Assembly: GCF_030388665.1 (NCBI RefSeq)
Contig: NZ_CP128846.1
Location: forward strand, 3,574,001-3,638,000
Length of the DNA stretch: 64,000 nt
Reading direction: 5' to 3'
From: Streptomyces flavofungini
Lineage (GTDB): Bacteria; Actinomycetota; Actinomycetes; Streptomycetales; Streptomycetaceae
Below the pieces are notes generated by a model, which saw only the letters and a list, made by a program, of their open reading frames with translations, ran no database searches and was not told where the DNA came from. Position 1 is the stretch's first letter. Each line of letters opens with the position of its first letter. Position numbers and translations under genes: made by a program. Of the stretch, positions 24,602 to 32,319 are shown piece after piece.

Positions 24602-25877
24602 TGTCGGACGGGGCGCCCACCCGCACGGGCGGGCCCCAGGCTCCGGCGCCGCGCGTCACGTACAGCTGGGTGTCGCCGTAGCGCCCCAGGCCCGCGAGCG
24701 TCGGGTTGACGAGGTCGGCGATGAAGTTGTTGGGCCACAGCTGACCGCCGTGGGTGTGGCCGGACAGCTGGAGGTCCACGCCGTGCTCGACGGCGTCGTG
24801 GATGACGACGGGCTGGTGGGCCATGAGGACGGAGGTGCGGGAGCGGTCGCGGTCGCCGAGCGCCTTGCCGAAGTCGGGGCCCTCGCCCTCGCCCTCGCCC
24901 TGGATGTCGTTGACGCCCGCGAGGTCGAAGTACGGAAGCTCGGTGCGGGCGTTCTCCAGGGGGCGCAGGCCGAGTTCCCGGACGTGCTCGACCCACTGCT
25001 CGGCGCCGGAGAAGTACTCGTGGTTGCCGGTGACGAAGAACGCGCCGTGGCGGGCCCGCAGGTCGGCGAGGGGGCGGGCCGCGCTCGCCAGGTCCGCCAC
25101 GTCGCCGTCCACCAGGTCGCCGACGACGGCGATCAGGTCCGGCTGCGTGGAGTTGACCGTGTCGACCACCTTGCGCGCGAAGCCCTCGCCGAGGACGGGG
25201 CCCAGGTGGATGTCGCTCACCACCGCGATGCGGAAGCCGTGGGCGGCGCGGGGCAGCTTGGCCAGCGGGACGGTCACGCGCTTGATCCGCGGGCCTCGGA
25301 GGACGTTGTACGTGCCGTAGCCCACCGTCGCCGCCGCGATGGCCGCTGCGGTTCCTGTGACTGTGCGGGACACGAAGAGGCGCCGGGTCAGGTCCCCGGC
25401 GGGCTCGCCCCTTCGGGGGTCCGTCCGTGCCTTCTGCTGTGCCCCTTCGGGCTGATGGGGCTGCGCCCCTGTCCCCGCTTCATCGGCCCTTCGGGCCTCG
25501 TCCTCAAGCGCCGGACGGGCTGAATCGGCCTCCGGCTCCGGCACCGAAGGTGACCGTCTCTCCAGCCAGCGGTTCAGAAGCGGACGCACCGCCTCACCGA
25601 CCACCAGCGCAAGCAGCAGATACAGCGCGAACGCCATCCACAGGAAGCCCGGCCAGGCCAGGAGCTGCTGGAGGAGGAAGGGGGCGCCGCCGCGCTCGGC
25701 CGCGAGGGCGGCGAACATCAGGACCGGGCCCGTGAAGAAGAGGACCGTGCCCGCTCGGCGCCAGGCCGTGCGGGGGCGCGTCGTGTCGCGCACGACGCGG
25801 CGCCACACGTACCAGAGGAGGCCGCCGAAAGCGGCCATCACTCCTGCCCCGACGAGCACGCCCAGGAGGACGCCCAC
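24567..25877 (-). CDS. Membrane-anchored metallophosphoesterase
   Basis: The 436-residue protein has four N-terminal membrane segments (about residues 3-110), a variable linker, a twin-arginine-like TRRLFVSRTVTGTAAA segment with another helix, and a calcineurin-like phosphoesterase domain: IAVVSDIHLGP, VGDLVDGD, GNHEYFSGAEQW, AHQP and SGHTHGGQLWP, all the metal ligands. It probably cleaves phosphate esters outside the membrane. The linker is encoded by a copy of an intergenic repeat (25409-25525). GTG 25877 was chosen because the membrane segment starts there, 2 bases after the upstream stop. Confidence 0.88.
   Translation of the reverse strand: MGVLLGVLVGAGVMAAFGGLLWYVWRRVVRDTTRPRTAWRRAGTVLFFTGPVLMFAALAAERGGAPFLLQQLLAWPGFLWMAFALYLLLALVVGEAVRPLLNRWLERRSPSVPEPEADSARPALEDEARRADEAGTGAQPHQPEGAQQKARTDPRRGEPAGDLTRRLFVSRTVTGTAAAIAAATVGYGTYNVLRGPRIKRVTVPLAKLPRAAHGFRIAVVSDIHLGPVLGEGFARKVVDTVNSTQPDLIAVVGDLVDGDVADLASAARPLADLRARHGAFFVTGNHEYFSGAEQWVEHVRELGLRPLENARTELPYFDLAGVNDIQGEGEGEGPDFGKALGDRDRSRTSVLMAHQPVVIHDAVEHGVDLQLSGHTHGGQLWPNNFIADLVNPTLAGLGRYGDTQLYVTRGAGAWGPPVRVGAPSDITVVELASPRA
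25409..25525. repeat. Streptomyces-type intergenic element inside a coding sequence (copy 2)
   Basis: The segment contains CCCCTTCGGGG, GGGGCTGCGCCCC, GGCCCTTCGGGCC and ends TCCTCAAGCGCCGGACGGGCTGA. The last part matches, in the opposite orientation, the element at 32111-32153. It is read in frame as the linker of the phosphoesterase (PALEDEARRADEAGTG...). Confidence 0.75.
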
Positions 25878-25879
25878 GG

Positions 25880-26122
25880 CTATGACGTTCGGCGCAGTGC
25901 GCGCACGCCACGGAACCCGATGGCCCCTACCACCGTCCCCAAGGCAAAGGAGACAACGGCGAGCGTCAGGTGCACCCAGAAGTACCCCGTCGGCTTGTCC
26001 GCGTCGTCGAAGGCGAGCCCGCTGCCGTCCTTCCACAGGTTCTTGACGAAAGTGATCCAGATGAACCAGCTCCACACGCCGAAGGCGAGCAGGAACCAGG
26101 AGACGGGGCGGCTGAGCTTCAT
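25880..26122 (-). CDS. SCO4848-type small membrane protein
   Basis: This 80-residue protein begins MKLSRPVSWFLLAFGVWSWF at ATG 26122 and has two membrane helices separated by the conserved loop FVKNLWKDGSGLAFDDADKPTGYFWVHL, then VVSFALGTVVGAIGF and a basic tail. The pattern fits the SCO4848 family of Streptomyces, of unknown function. It lies 2 bases before the metallophosphoesterase start and diverges from the carboxypeptidase gene, the same order seen in other Streptomyces. Confidence 0.85.
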   Translation of the reverse strand: MKLSRPVSWFLLAFGVWSWFIWITFVKNLWKDGSGLAFDDADKPTGYFWVHLTLAVVSFALGTVVGAIGFRGVRALRRTS

Positions 26123-26252
26123 ACGCTCAGTATCACGATCCGGCCTGACGCGTGGCCTTCGGGGTGGGGCGTCCGGAGCAGGCGGCCCGGCGGCGGGGGC
26201 CGGGCCGACCTCGGCGGCGGCGGCCGCAGAGCGGCCCCGTACGCTTCCGTCC

Positions 26253-27518
26253 GTGCCTGTCTCGAAAAAGACCGCCGTGCTGCTCGCCACGGCGACGCTG
26301 CTGTCCCTGTCGACCGCCACCACCGCGTTCGCCGACGACAAGCCGGGCGGTGGAGCCGATGAGACGGGCAAGCCGAAGCCGCCCGCGTCGATGTCGACGG
26401 TCGGCGGCGCGCGCCTCGGCAAGCCGGGGACTCAGGTGGACCTGAAGGGCGGCGCCCCGGTGCTGCCGAAGAAGCTGTCGGCCCGGTCCTGGATGGTGTC
26501 GGACGCCGAGTCCGGCGAGGTCCTCGCCGCGCACAACGCGCACTGGCGGCTCGCCCCCGCCTCCACCCTGAAGATGCTGTTCGCGGACACGGTCCTGCCG
26601 AAGTTCCCGAAGAACCAGAAGCACAAGGTCACGCTGAAGGACCTGGAGGGCATCGGCGCGGGCAGCAGCCTGGTCGGCGTCAAGGAGAACGAGTCGTACT
26701 CCGTCCACGACCTGTGGCTCGGGGTGTTCCTGCGCTCCGGCAACGACGCGGTGCACGTCCTCTCGGCGATGAACGGCGGCGTCGCCCAGACCGTCAAGGA
26801 CATGCAGGCGCACGCCGAGGATCTGCAGGCCCTCGACACGCACGTCGTCACGCCCGACGGCTACGACGAGAAGGGCCAGGTGTCGTCCGCGTACGACCTG
26901 ACCCTGTTCGCCCGCTCCGGTCTGCAGAAGAAGGACTTCCGCGAGTACTGCTCGACGGCCACCGCGAAGTTCCCCGGCGCGACGGAGAAGATCAAGAAGG
27001 GCAAGGACAAGGGCAAGACGAAGCGCGAGCCCTTCGAGATCCAGAACACCAACCGGCTCCTGACCGGTGACCTGGACGTCGAGCCGTACAAGGGCATCGC
27101 GGGCGTCAAGAACGGCTCCACGACCAACGCGGGCAACACGTTCACGGGCGTCGCCGAGCGCAACGGCAAGGTGCTGCTCGTCACCGTCATGAACCCCGAC
27201 TCCGGCGAGAGCCACGCCGTCTACAAGGAGACCGCCCGCCTGCTCGACTGGGGCTTCGCCGCCAGCGGCAAGGTCGCGCCGGTCGGCGAGCTGGTCGCCC
27301 CCAAGGGCGCGAGCACCGGCTCGGGCAAGGGCGCCCCGGGTGAGGCGGGCGGCGCCGACGGCGCCGAGAACGCCGCCGCGGAGTCGGACGGCGGGTCCGG
27401 CGGCATGGGCGTGGCGCTCGGTGTCACCGCCGGTGTGCTCGCGCTGATCGCGGGCGGTCTGTTCCTGCTCAACCGCCGCTGGCCGCTGCCCGACCTGGTG
27501 CGTCGCCGCCGCTCGTGA
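26253..27518 (+). CDS. D-alanyl-D-alanine carboxypeptidase (class C low-molecular-weight PBP)
   Basis: The 421-residue protein has a signal peptide, a peptidase S11 domain and a C-terminal membrane helix (GVALGVTAGVLALIAGGLFLL) with a basic tail. The active-site motifs are PASTLK (SxxK), RSGNDA (SxN) and KNGST in place of the usual KTG. It trims the terminal D-Ala of peptidoglycan stem peptides outside the membrane. GTG 26253 was taken as start because the signal peptide begins there. Its 3' end overlaps the converging YihY gene by 50 bases. Confidence 0.9.
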   Translation: MPVSKKTAVLLATATLLSLSTATTAFADDKPGGGADETGKPKPPASMSTVGGARLGKPGTQVDLKGGAPVLPKKLSARSWMVSDAESGEVLAAHNAHWRLAPASTLKMLFADTVLPKFPKNQKHKVTLKDLEGIGAGSSLVGVKENESYSVHDLWLGVFLRSGNDAVHVLSAMNGGVAQTVKDMQAHAEDLQALDTHVVTPDGYDEKGQVSSAYDLTLFARSGLQKKDFREYCSTATAKFPGATEKIKKGKDKGKTKREPFEIQNTNRLLTGDLDVEPYKGIAGVKNGSTTNAGNTFTGVAERNGKVLLVTVMNPDSGESHAVYKETARLLDWGFAASGKVAPVGELVAPKGASTGSGKGAPGEAGGADGAENAAAESDGGSGGMGVALGVTAGVLALIAGGLFLLNRRWPLPDLVRRRRS

Positions 27519-28440
27519 CGGGCTTCCCGGGCTCCGCCGCCGAGGCGGGGCCCGCGTCCTGTCCGCCGTCCCCGGCCTGCCCGGACCGGTCCCCGCCCCT
27601 GCGCGTCGCCGTCCACGCGGCGCAGAAGAGCAGCAGCTTCGCGGTGAAGTTGATCCACAGGAGCAGGGCGACGGGCACGCCGAACGCGCCGTACATGCTC
27701 TTCGCGGCGACGCCCTTCATATAGCTGCCGAGCAGCACCTTCAAAAGCTCGAACCCGGCCGCGCCGATCAGCGCGGCGACGACGAGCGCGCGCCGGGGCG
27801 GCTCCACGCCGGGCAGCAGCGTCAGGACGTACAGCAGGAGCAGGAAGTCCGCGAGGACGGCGATGGCGAACGCGCAGACCTGAAGCAGTACGCCACCGGC
27901 GCCGTCCCGGTCGACGCCGAACAGGTCGGCCGTCCGGCCGACCGCCGTCGAGGCGACGGTGGAGGCGAGCAGCGAGGCGAGGCCCGCGCCGCCGAGCCCG
28001 GCGAGCACGCCCAGGTCCTTGAGCTTGCGCAACACCGGGTTCTCCTCGATGTCCTCAAGCTCCCAGACCGCGCGCAGGCACTCCCGCATCGAGCCGATCC
28101 AGCCCACGCCGGTGAACAGGAGCAGGGTGCCCGCGACGAGTCCGACGGTGCCCGCGTTGGCGATCAGGGCGTCCAGGTCGAGCTGGTCGGAGATGCCGGG
28201 GACCTGCTCGGAGATCTTGTCCTCGATGCGCTTCACCTGGCTCTCGCTGAGCGTGGTGGCGGCGATCGCGGCGGCCACGGTGATCAGCGGGAAGAGCGCG
28301 ATGAAGCTGATGAACGTCATCGCGGCCGCGAGCCTGCTCCAGTGGACGCGGTCGAGGCGTTCGTAGGAGTGCCACGCGTGCGTGCGCATGAGCCGCTCGA
28401 CGAGCGGTCCGATGCCGGGGAGCTTCTTCAGCCAGTCCAT
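27469..28440 (-). CDS. YihY/virulence factor BrkB family membrane protein
   Basis: The 323-residue protein starts MDWLKKLPGIGPLVERLMRTH at ATG 28440 and has six membrane segments. Recognisable YihY features are RLAAAMTFISFIALFPLITVAAA, the ISEQVPGI region, FTGVGWIGSMRECLRAVW and YMKGVAAKSMYGAFGVPVALLLWINFTAKLLLF. Its biochemical role is unknown; it was once wrongly called RNase BN. The start overlaps the GtrA gene by 13 bases, so it is the last gene of the DPPR-synthase operon. Confidence 0.9.
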   Translation of the reverse strand: MDWLKKLPGIGPLVERLMRTHAWHSYERLDRVHWSRLAAAMTFISFIALFPLITVAAAIAATTLSESQVKRIEDKISEQVPGISDQLDLDALIANAGTVGLVAGTLLLFTGVGWIGSMRECLRAVWELEDIEENPVLRKLKDLGVLAGLGGAGLASLLASTVASTAVGRTADLFGVDRDGAGGVLLQVCAFAIAVLADFLLLLYVLTLLPGVEPPRRALVVAALIGAAGFELLKVLLGSYMKGVAAKSMYGAFGVPVALLLWINFTAKLLLFCAAWTATRRGGDRSGQAGDGGQDAGPASAAEPGKPVTSGGDAPGRAAASGG

Positions 28441-28970
28441 GTCGTCTGCGTCACCTGTCTCGCCTGCCTCACCTGTGCGGTTGTCGCGCCCCGGTAACGG
28501 AACACCAAGGTCCGGGTACCCCAGAATCGCAGGACTGTGGCCAGCGCCATCCCGATTCCCGCCCCGGACACCGTGTCGGCGCGCCGCGAGGTGAGGCCGA
28601 GGCCGTAGTGGGAGACGGTGAGGCACAGGAGCTGGACGAGGGCGCCCGCGACGTTGACGGCGCAGAAGATCCCGTACTGCCGCAGCCGCGAGCCGCCGTC
28701 CCCCGCCCCGCCGTCGGCGGGTCTTCGGCGGTAGGTGCCGAGGGCGTTGCCGGTGTACGCGACCGTGCACCCGGCCACGAAGGAGAGGGCCTTGGCGGTG
28801 AGCGGGTCGAGGCCGACGGGGCCGCGCAGCCAGAGGAAGAGCCCGAGGTCGGCGGCGTAGGCGCACAGGCCGACGGCGGCGAAGGCGGCCAGCTCGGGCC
28901 CGGCGGCGCGCAGCCGCCGGACCACGGAACGCGGCCTTCCGCCCGGGGCCGCCGTACCCACCGCCCTCAC
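28428..28970 (-). CDS. GtrA family membrane protein (Rv3789-like)
   Basis: This 180-residue protein has four membrane helices, with AAFAAVGLCAYAADLGLFLWL, AKALSFVAGCTVAYTGNALGTYRRR, YGIFCAVNVAGALVQLLCL and GAGIGMALATVLRFWGTRTLVFR, the GtrA pattern. GtrA proteins move or recruit polyprenyl-phosphate sugars. In mycobacteria the homologue Rv3789 sits beside dprE1 and acts with decaprenylphosphoryl-arabinose; a similar role is likely here from context. GTG 28970 overlaps the upstream stop (GTGA). Confidence 0.85.
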   Translation of the reverse strand: MRAVGTAAPGGRPRSVVRRLRAAGPELAAFAAVGLCAYAADLGLFLWLRGPVGLDPLTAKALSFVAGCTVAYTGNALGTYRRRPADGGAGDGGSRLRQYGIFCAVNVAGALVQLLCLTVSHYGLGLTSRRADTVSGAGIGMALATVLRFWGTRTLVFRYRGATTAQVRQARQVTQTTWTG

Positions 28971-29953
28971 CAGTCCGCGACCGCGAACCCGTACATGGCG
29001 AGCCACGCCAGCCCGATCAGGGCGAGCGCGCGGTCGCGCAGGACGACGTCCTCCGGCTCACCGGCCGTGCCCCGGTCGGCGAAGACGGCGTACCGCAGGA
29101 TCGCGAGGATGAAGGCGACCATCGACAGCTGCCGCCACGGCAGCAGTCCGTTGCCCTCGACGCCGCCGCTCTCCATGGCCCACAGGCAGTACGCGAGGAC
29201 GGCGACCCCGGCCGCGAGCTGCCACACGAACCGCAGATAGCCGGTCGTGTACGAGGTGAGCAGCGCGCGCGTCGCGCCGACCCGTTGGACGCGCCCGGCG
29301 GCCGCGGCCGCCTCGGCGGCCCGCTCCATCTGCACGGCCTCCGAATAGCGCTTGGCGGACACCATGAACAGCGCCCCGAAGCCGGTGGTGATCAGGAACC
29401 AGCGCGAGAGCGGGATGCCGAGGGCGACGCCGCCGATCATCGCCCGCATCAGGAATCCGGTGGTGACGACGGCCAGGTCGACGACGAGGACGTGCTTGAG
29501 GCTCACGCAGTACGCGAGTTGCATCACGACGTACGCGGCCAGGAGCACCGCCGTGAGCGGGGTGCACAGGACGGCAGCGGCGGCGGGCGCGAGGGCGGCG
29601 AGCAGCCCGCCGACGGCGTACGCCACGGGCACCGGGACCTGTCCCGCGGCCACGGGGCGGCGGCACTTGGTGGGGTGGGCGCGGTCGGCGTCGGCGTCGC
29701 GGGCGTCGTTGATGAGGTAGACGGCGGCCGCGGCGGCCGTGAACAGGCCGAAGACGAGGGCGACTTGGGTCAGGGCGTGCCGGGAGAACAGCTCGCCCGC
29801 GGCCGCGGGGGCGGCGATGACCAGGACGTTCTTGACCCATTGGCGGGGCCGGGCGGTCTTCAGGAGGCCCAGCGGGAGCGCGCCGGGCCCCGGCTCGGGA
29901 CGGTCGGGGCCGGCAGCGGGCTCGCGGTCGAGGACGGCGGCGTGTTCAGACAT
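28967..29953 (-). CDS. Decaprenyl-phosphate phosphoribosyltransferase (UbiA family, DPPR synthase)
   Basis: The 328-residue protein starts MSEHAAVLDREP at ATG 29953. It has about nine membrane helices and the prenyltransferase motifs YLINDARDADADRAHPTKCRRP and VVDLAVVTTGFLMRA. Together with LLKTARPRQWVKNVLV at the N-terminus this identifies the Rv3806c-type enzyme, which transfers 5-phosphoribose from PRPP to decaprenyl phosphate. It overlaps the PAP2 phosphatase gene by 8 bases. DprE1 and DprE2 for the later steps are encoded divergently nearby. Confidence 0.9.
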   Translation of the reverse strand: MSEHAAVLDREPAAGPDRPEPGPGALPLGLLKTARPRQWVKNVLVIAAPAAAGELFSRHALTQVALVFGLFTAAAAAVYLINDARDADADRAHPTKCRRPVAAGQVPVPVAYAVGGLLAALAPAAAAVLCTPLTAVLLAAYVVMQLAYCVSLKHVLVVDLAVVTTGFLMRAMIGGVALGIPLSRWFLITTGFGALFMVSAKRYSEAVQMERAAEAAAAAGRVQRVGATRALLTSYTTGYLRFVWQLAAGVAVLAYCLWAMESGGVEGNGLLPWRQLSMVAFILAILRYAVFADRGTAGEPEDVVLRDRALALIGLAWLAMYGFAVADW

Positions 29954-30497
29954 CGGTGCGGGCTCCCCTCCGGGTCGTGGCGGCCTTCGCGGCGAACGCG
30001 CCGAGGGCCGCGCCCGCCGCGACGTCCGACGGGTAGTGCACGCCGACGACCATGCGGGAGACGCACATCGCGGCGGCGAGCGGTGCGGTGAGGCGGGCTC
30101 CGGCCGGGCGCAGCGCGCCGTAGGCGATGGTGGCGGCGACGGCCGACGTGGCGTGCGAGCTGGGGAAGGAGTGGCGTCCGGCGGTGCGCACCAGGGGCTC
30201 GACATGGCCGGGGCGCGGCCGTCGCACGAGGCGCTTCACGCCCATGCTGGCCAGGTGCGCCGCCGCGGTGAGCGCGACGGCGCGCAGCCAGTCGGCGCGC
30301 CGCTCGCGGTCGACCGCCGCGCCCGCGAGACCCGCGGCGAGCCAGAGCGCGCCGTGCTCGCCGCTCCACGACAGGGCCCGGGCGGCGGCGGCCACGCGTG
30401 GGTCGCGTCCGCAGTCGCGCAGTACGGCAAGGAGCCGCAGATCGACGGCGCGCAGCACCCCGCCCCCTTCCTCCTCCACAATCCGCTCACTAATCAC
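29946..30497 (-). CDS. PAP2-type phosphatase (decaprenylphosphoryl-5-phosphoribose phosphatase candidate)
   Basis: The 183-residue membrane protein has the three PAP2 motifs: KRLVRRPRP, HSFPSSHATSA and SRMVVGVHYPSDV with the catalytic histidines. By its position directly before DPPR synthase it probably removes the 5-phosphate from decaprenylphosphoryl-5-phosphoribose, as proposed for Rv3807c. The GTG start at 30497 lies after AGAAGAG. It opens a four-gene minus-strand operon (PAP2, UbiA, GtrA, YihY). Confidence 0.88.
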   Translation of the reverse strand: MISERIVEEEGGGVLRAVDLRLLAVLRDCGRDPRVAAAARALSWSGEHGALWLAAGLAGAAVDRERRADWLRAVALTAAAHLASMGVKRLVRRPRPGHVEPLVRTAGRHSFPSSHATSAVAATIAYGALRPAGARLTAPLAAAMCVSRMVVGVHYPSDVAAGAALGAFAAKAATTRRGARTDV

Positions 30498-30629
30498 ATA
30501 TCAACTCTTCTCTCACAAACCCTCATTAACTACGGCAATCTTTAATGACACTCCCTCAATCACCCATTTCGGTGAGGAGATCAATGGAGGTCAGCAAAGC
30601 CGCCTTTATCGGGCGATACGGTCACTGGC
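30498..30629. promoter_or_regulatory. AT-rich divergent promoter region of the DPA pathway
   Basis: This 132-base gap between PAP2 and dprE1 is strikingly AT-rich for the window (stretches such as ATTAACTACGGCAATCTTTA and ATCACATATCAACTC). It must contain promoters for both pathway halves. I cannot define the boxes with confidence. Confidence 0.5.
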
Positions 30630-32015
30630 ATGCCTGCCACCCAGCCCTCAGCCCCCGCGTCCGCCCCGGCGCGCGTCCCCGTCCCCCTCACCGGCTGGGG
30701 CAGGACCGCCCCCTCCGCCGCCCACGTGGTGCGGCCCCGCACCCACGAGGAGGCCGTGGCCGCGCTGCGCGCCTGCGCCGAGCGCGGCGGGATCGCGCGC
30801 GGGCTCGGGCGCGCGTACGGGGACGCCGCGCAGAACGCGGGCGGCGCGGTCCTCGACATGACGGGCCTCGACCGCGTGCACGTCATCGACGCGGACGCGG
30901 GCACGGTCGTGTGCGACGCGGGCGTCTCGCTGCACCGCCTGATGGAAGTGCTGCTGCCGCTCGGCTGGTTCGTGCCGGTGACCCCCGGCACCCGGTACGT
31001 CACCGTGGGCGGCGCGATCGGCGCCGACATCCACGGCAAGAACCACCACGTCTCGGGCTCCTTCGCCCGGCACGTCCGCTCCCTCGACCTGCTCACGGCC
31101 GACGGCACGGTGCGCACCGTCGAGCCGGGCAGCCCGCTCTTCGAGGCGACGGCCGGCGGCATGGGCCTGACCGGCGTCATCCTCTCCGCGACCCTCCGGC
31201 TCCACCCCGTCGAGACGTCCCTGATGGCCGTTGACACCGAACGCGCCGCCGACCTCGACGACTTGATGGCCCGCCTCACCGCCACGGACCACCGCTACCG
31301 CTACTCCGTCGCCTGGATCGACCTGCTCGCCCGCGGCGCCGCGACCGGCCGCGCGGTCCTCACCCGCGGCGACCACGCCCCCCTCGACGCGCTGCCCGCC
31401 CGCGCCCGCACCGCTCCCCTGGCCTTCCGCCCCCGGCAGCTCCCGGCCGCGCCCCGCTTCGTCCCCGAAGGGCTCCTCGGGCGACGCTCAGTGGGCCTCT
31501 TCAACGAGCTCTGGTACCGCAAGGCGCCCCGCGCCCGCACCGGGCAGCTCCAGAAGATCTCCGCCTTCTTCCACCCCCTGGACGGCGTCCCGCACTGGAA
31601 CCGGGTCTACGGCCCCACCGGCTTCGTCCAATACCAATTCGTGGTCGGCTACGGCGCCGAAGAGACCCTCCGCCGCGTCGTGCGGCGCATCTCCGACCAC
31701 CGCTGCCCGTCCTTCCTCGCCGTCCTCAAGCGCTTCGGCGACGCCGATCCCGGCTGGCTCTCCTTCCCCGTGCCCGGGTGGACCCTCGCCCTGGACATCC
31801 CCGCGAACCTGCCCGGCCTCGCGGCCCTCCTGGACGAGCTCGACACCGAGGTGGCCACGGCGGGCGGCCGCGTCTACCTCGCCAAGGACTCCCGCCTGCG
31901 CCCCGACACCCTCACCGCGATGTACCCCCGCATCCCCGACTTCCGCGCCCTCCGCCAGTCCCTCGACCCCACGTCCCTCTTCCGCTCGGACCTCTCCCGC
32001 CGCCTGAACTTGTGA
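30630..32015 (+). CDS. dprE1: Decaprenylphospho-beta-D-ribofuranose 2-oxidase (DprE1)
   Basis: This 461-residue flavoprotein has a VAO/PCMH FAD domain (GLGRAYGDAAQNAGG, then PGTRYVTVGGAIGADIHGKNHHVSGSF) and an ALO-type C-terminal domain ending YLAKDSRLRPDTLTAMYP...LFRSDLSRRLNL, as in DprE1. It oxidises decaprenylphosphoryl-ribose at C2'; DprE2 then reduces the keto form to the arabinose sugar donor. In the segment corresponding to the mycobacterial W-N-I-C-V-D-F-P this protein reads WTLALDIP, so the cysteine attacked by benzothiazinones is alanine. Confidence 0.92.
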   Translation: MPATQPSAPASAPARVPVPLTGWGRTAPSAAHVVRPRTHEEAVAALRACAERGGIARGLGRAYGDAAQNAGGAVLDMTGLDRVHVIDADAGTVVCDAGVSLHRLMEVLLPLGWFVPVTPGTRYVTVGGAIGADIHGKNHHVSGSFARHVRSLDLLTADGTVRTVEPGSPLFEATAGGMGLTGVILSATLRLHPVETSLMAVDTERAADLDDLMARLTATDHRYRYSVAWIDLLARGAATGRAVLTRGDHAPLDALPARARTAPLAFRPRQLPAAPRFVPEGLLGRRSVGLFNELWYRKAPRARTGQLQKISAFFHPLDGVPHWNRVYGPTGFVQYQFVVGYGAEETLRRVVRRISDHRCPSFLAVLKRFGDADPGWLSFPVPGWTLALDIPANLPGLAALLDELDTEVATAGGRVYLAKDSRLRPDTLTAMYPRIPDFRALRQSLDPTSLFRSDLSRRLNL

Positions 32016-32016
32016 C

Positions 32017-32252
32017 CCCCTGGGGGCTCCGCCCCCAGACCCCCGTTTCCCACCCACCCGCCCAAACTGGACCGACAACAGCCAGTCGGCACTCCGGCCC
32101 ACACCCCGCCCTGCGCAGGCGTCTTCAGCCCGTCCGGCGCTTGAGGACGAGGCGCGAAGCGCCGATCCGAGGGCGGACCGTCCCACCCGAGGGGACCACC
32201 CACCCCCGGGGGCCCAGGGGCGGAGCCCCGGTTTCGGGAAGGGGCGGGATTG
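32017..32252. repeat. Composite intergenic repeat between dprE1 and dprE2 (copy 3)
   Basis: The 304-base gap holds no gene. CTGGGGGC-TCC-GCCCCCAG at 32021-32039 is a perfect 8-base hairpin just after the dprE1 stop. CAGCCCGTCCGGCGCTTGAG at about 32127 matches, inverted, the element in the phosphoesterase gene. An inverted GGGGCGGAGCCCC copy lies near 32217. Together they look like two or more nested intergenic elements. Confidence 0.7.
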
Positions 32253-32319
32253 GGGAACGCCCCGCAGGGCCCACCGACCCGCACCCATCCACCCACCCCT
32301 CCCCCCCCAAGGACCCCCC

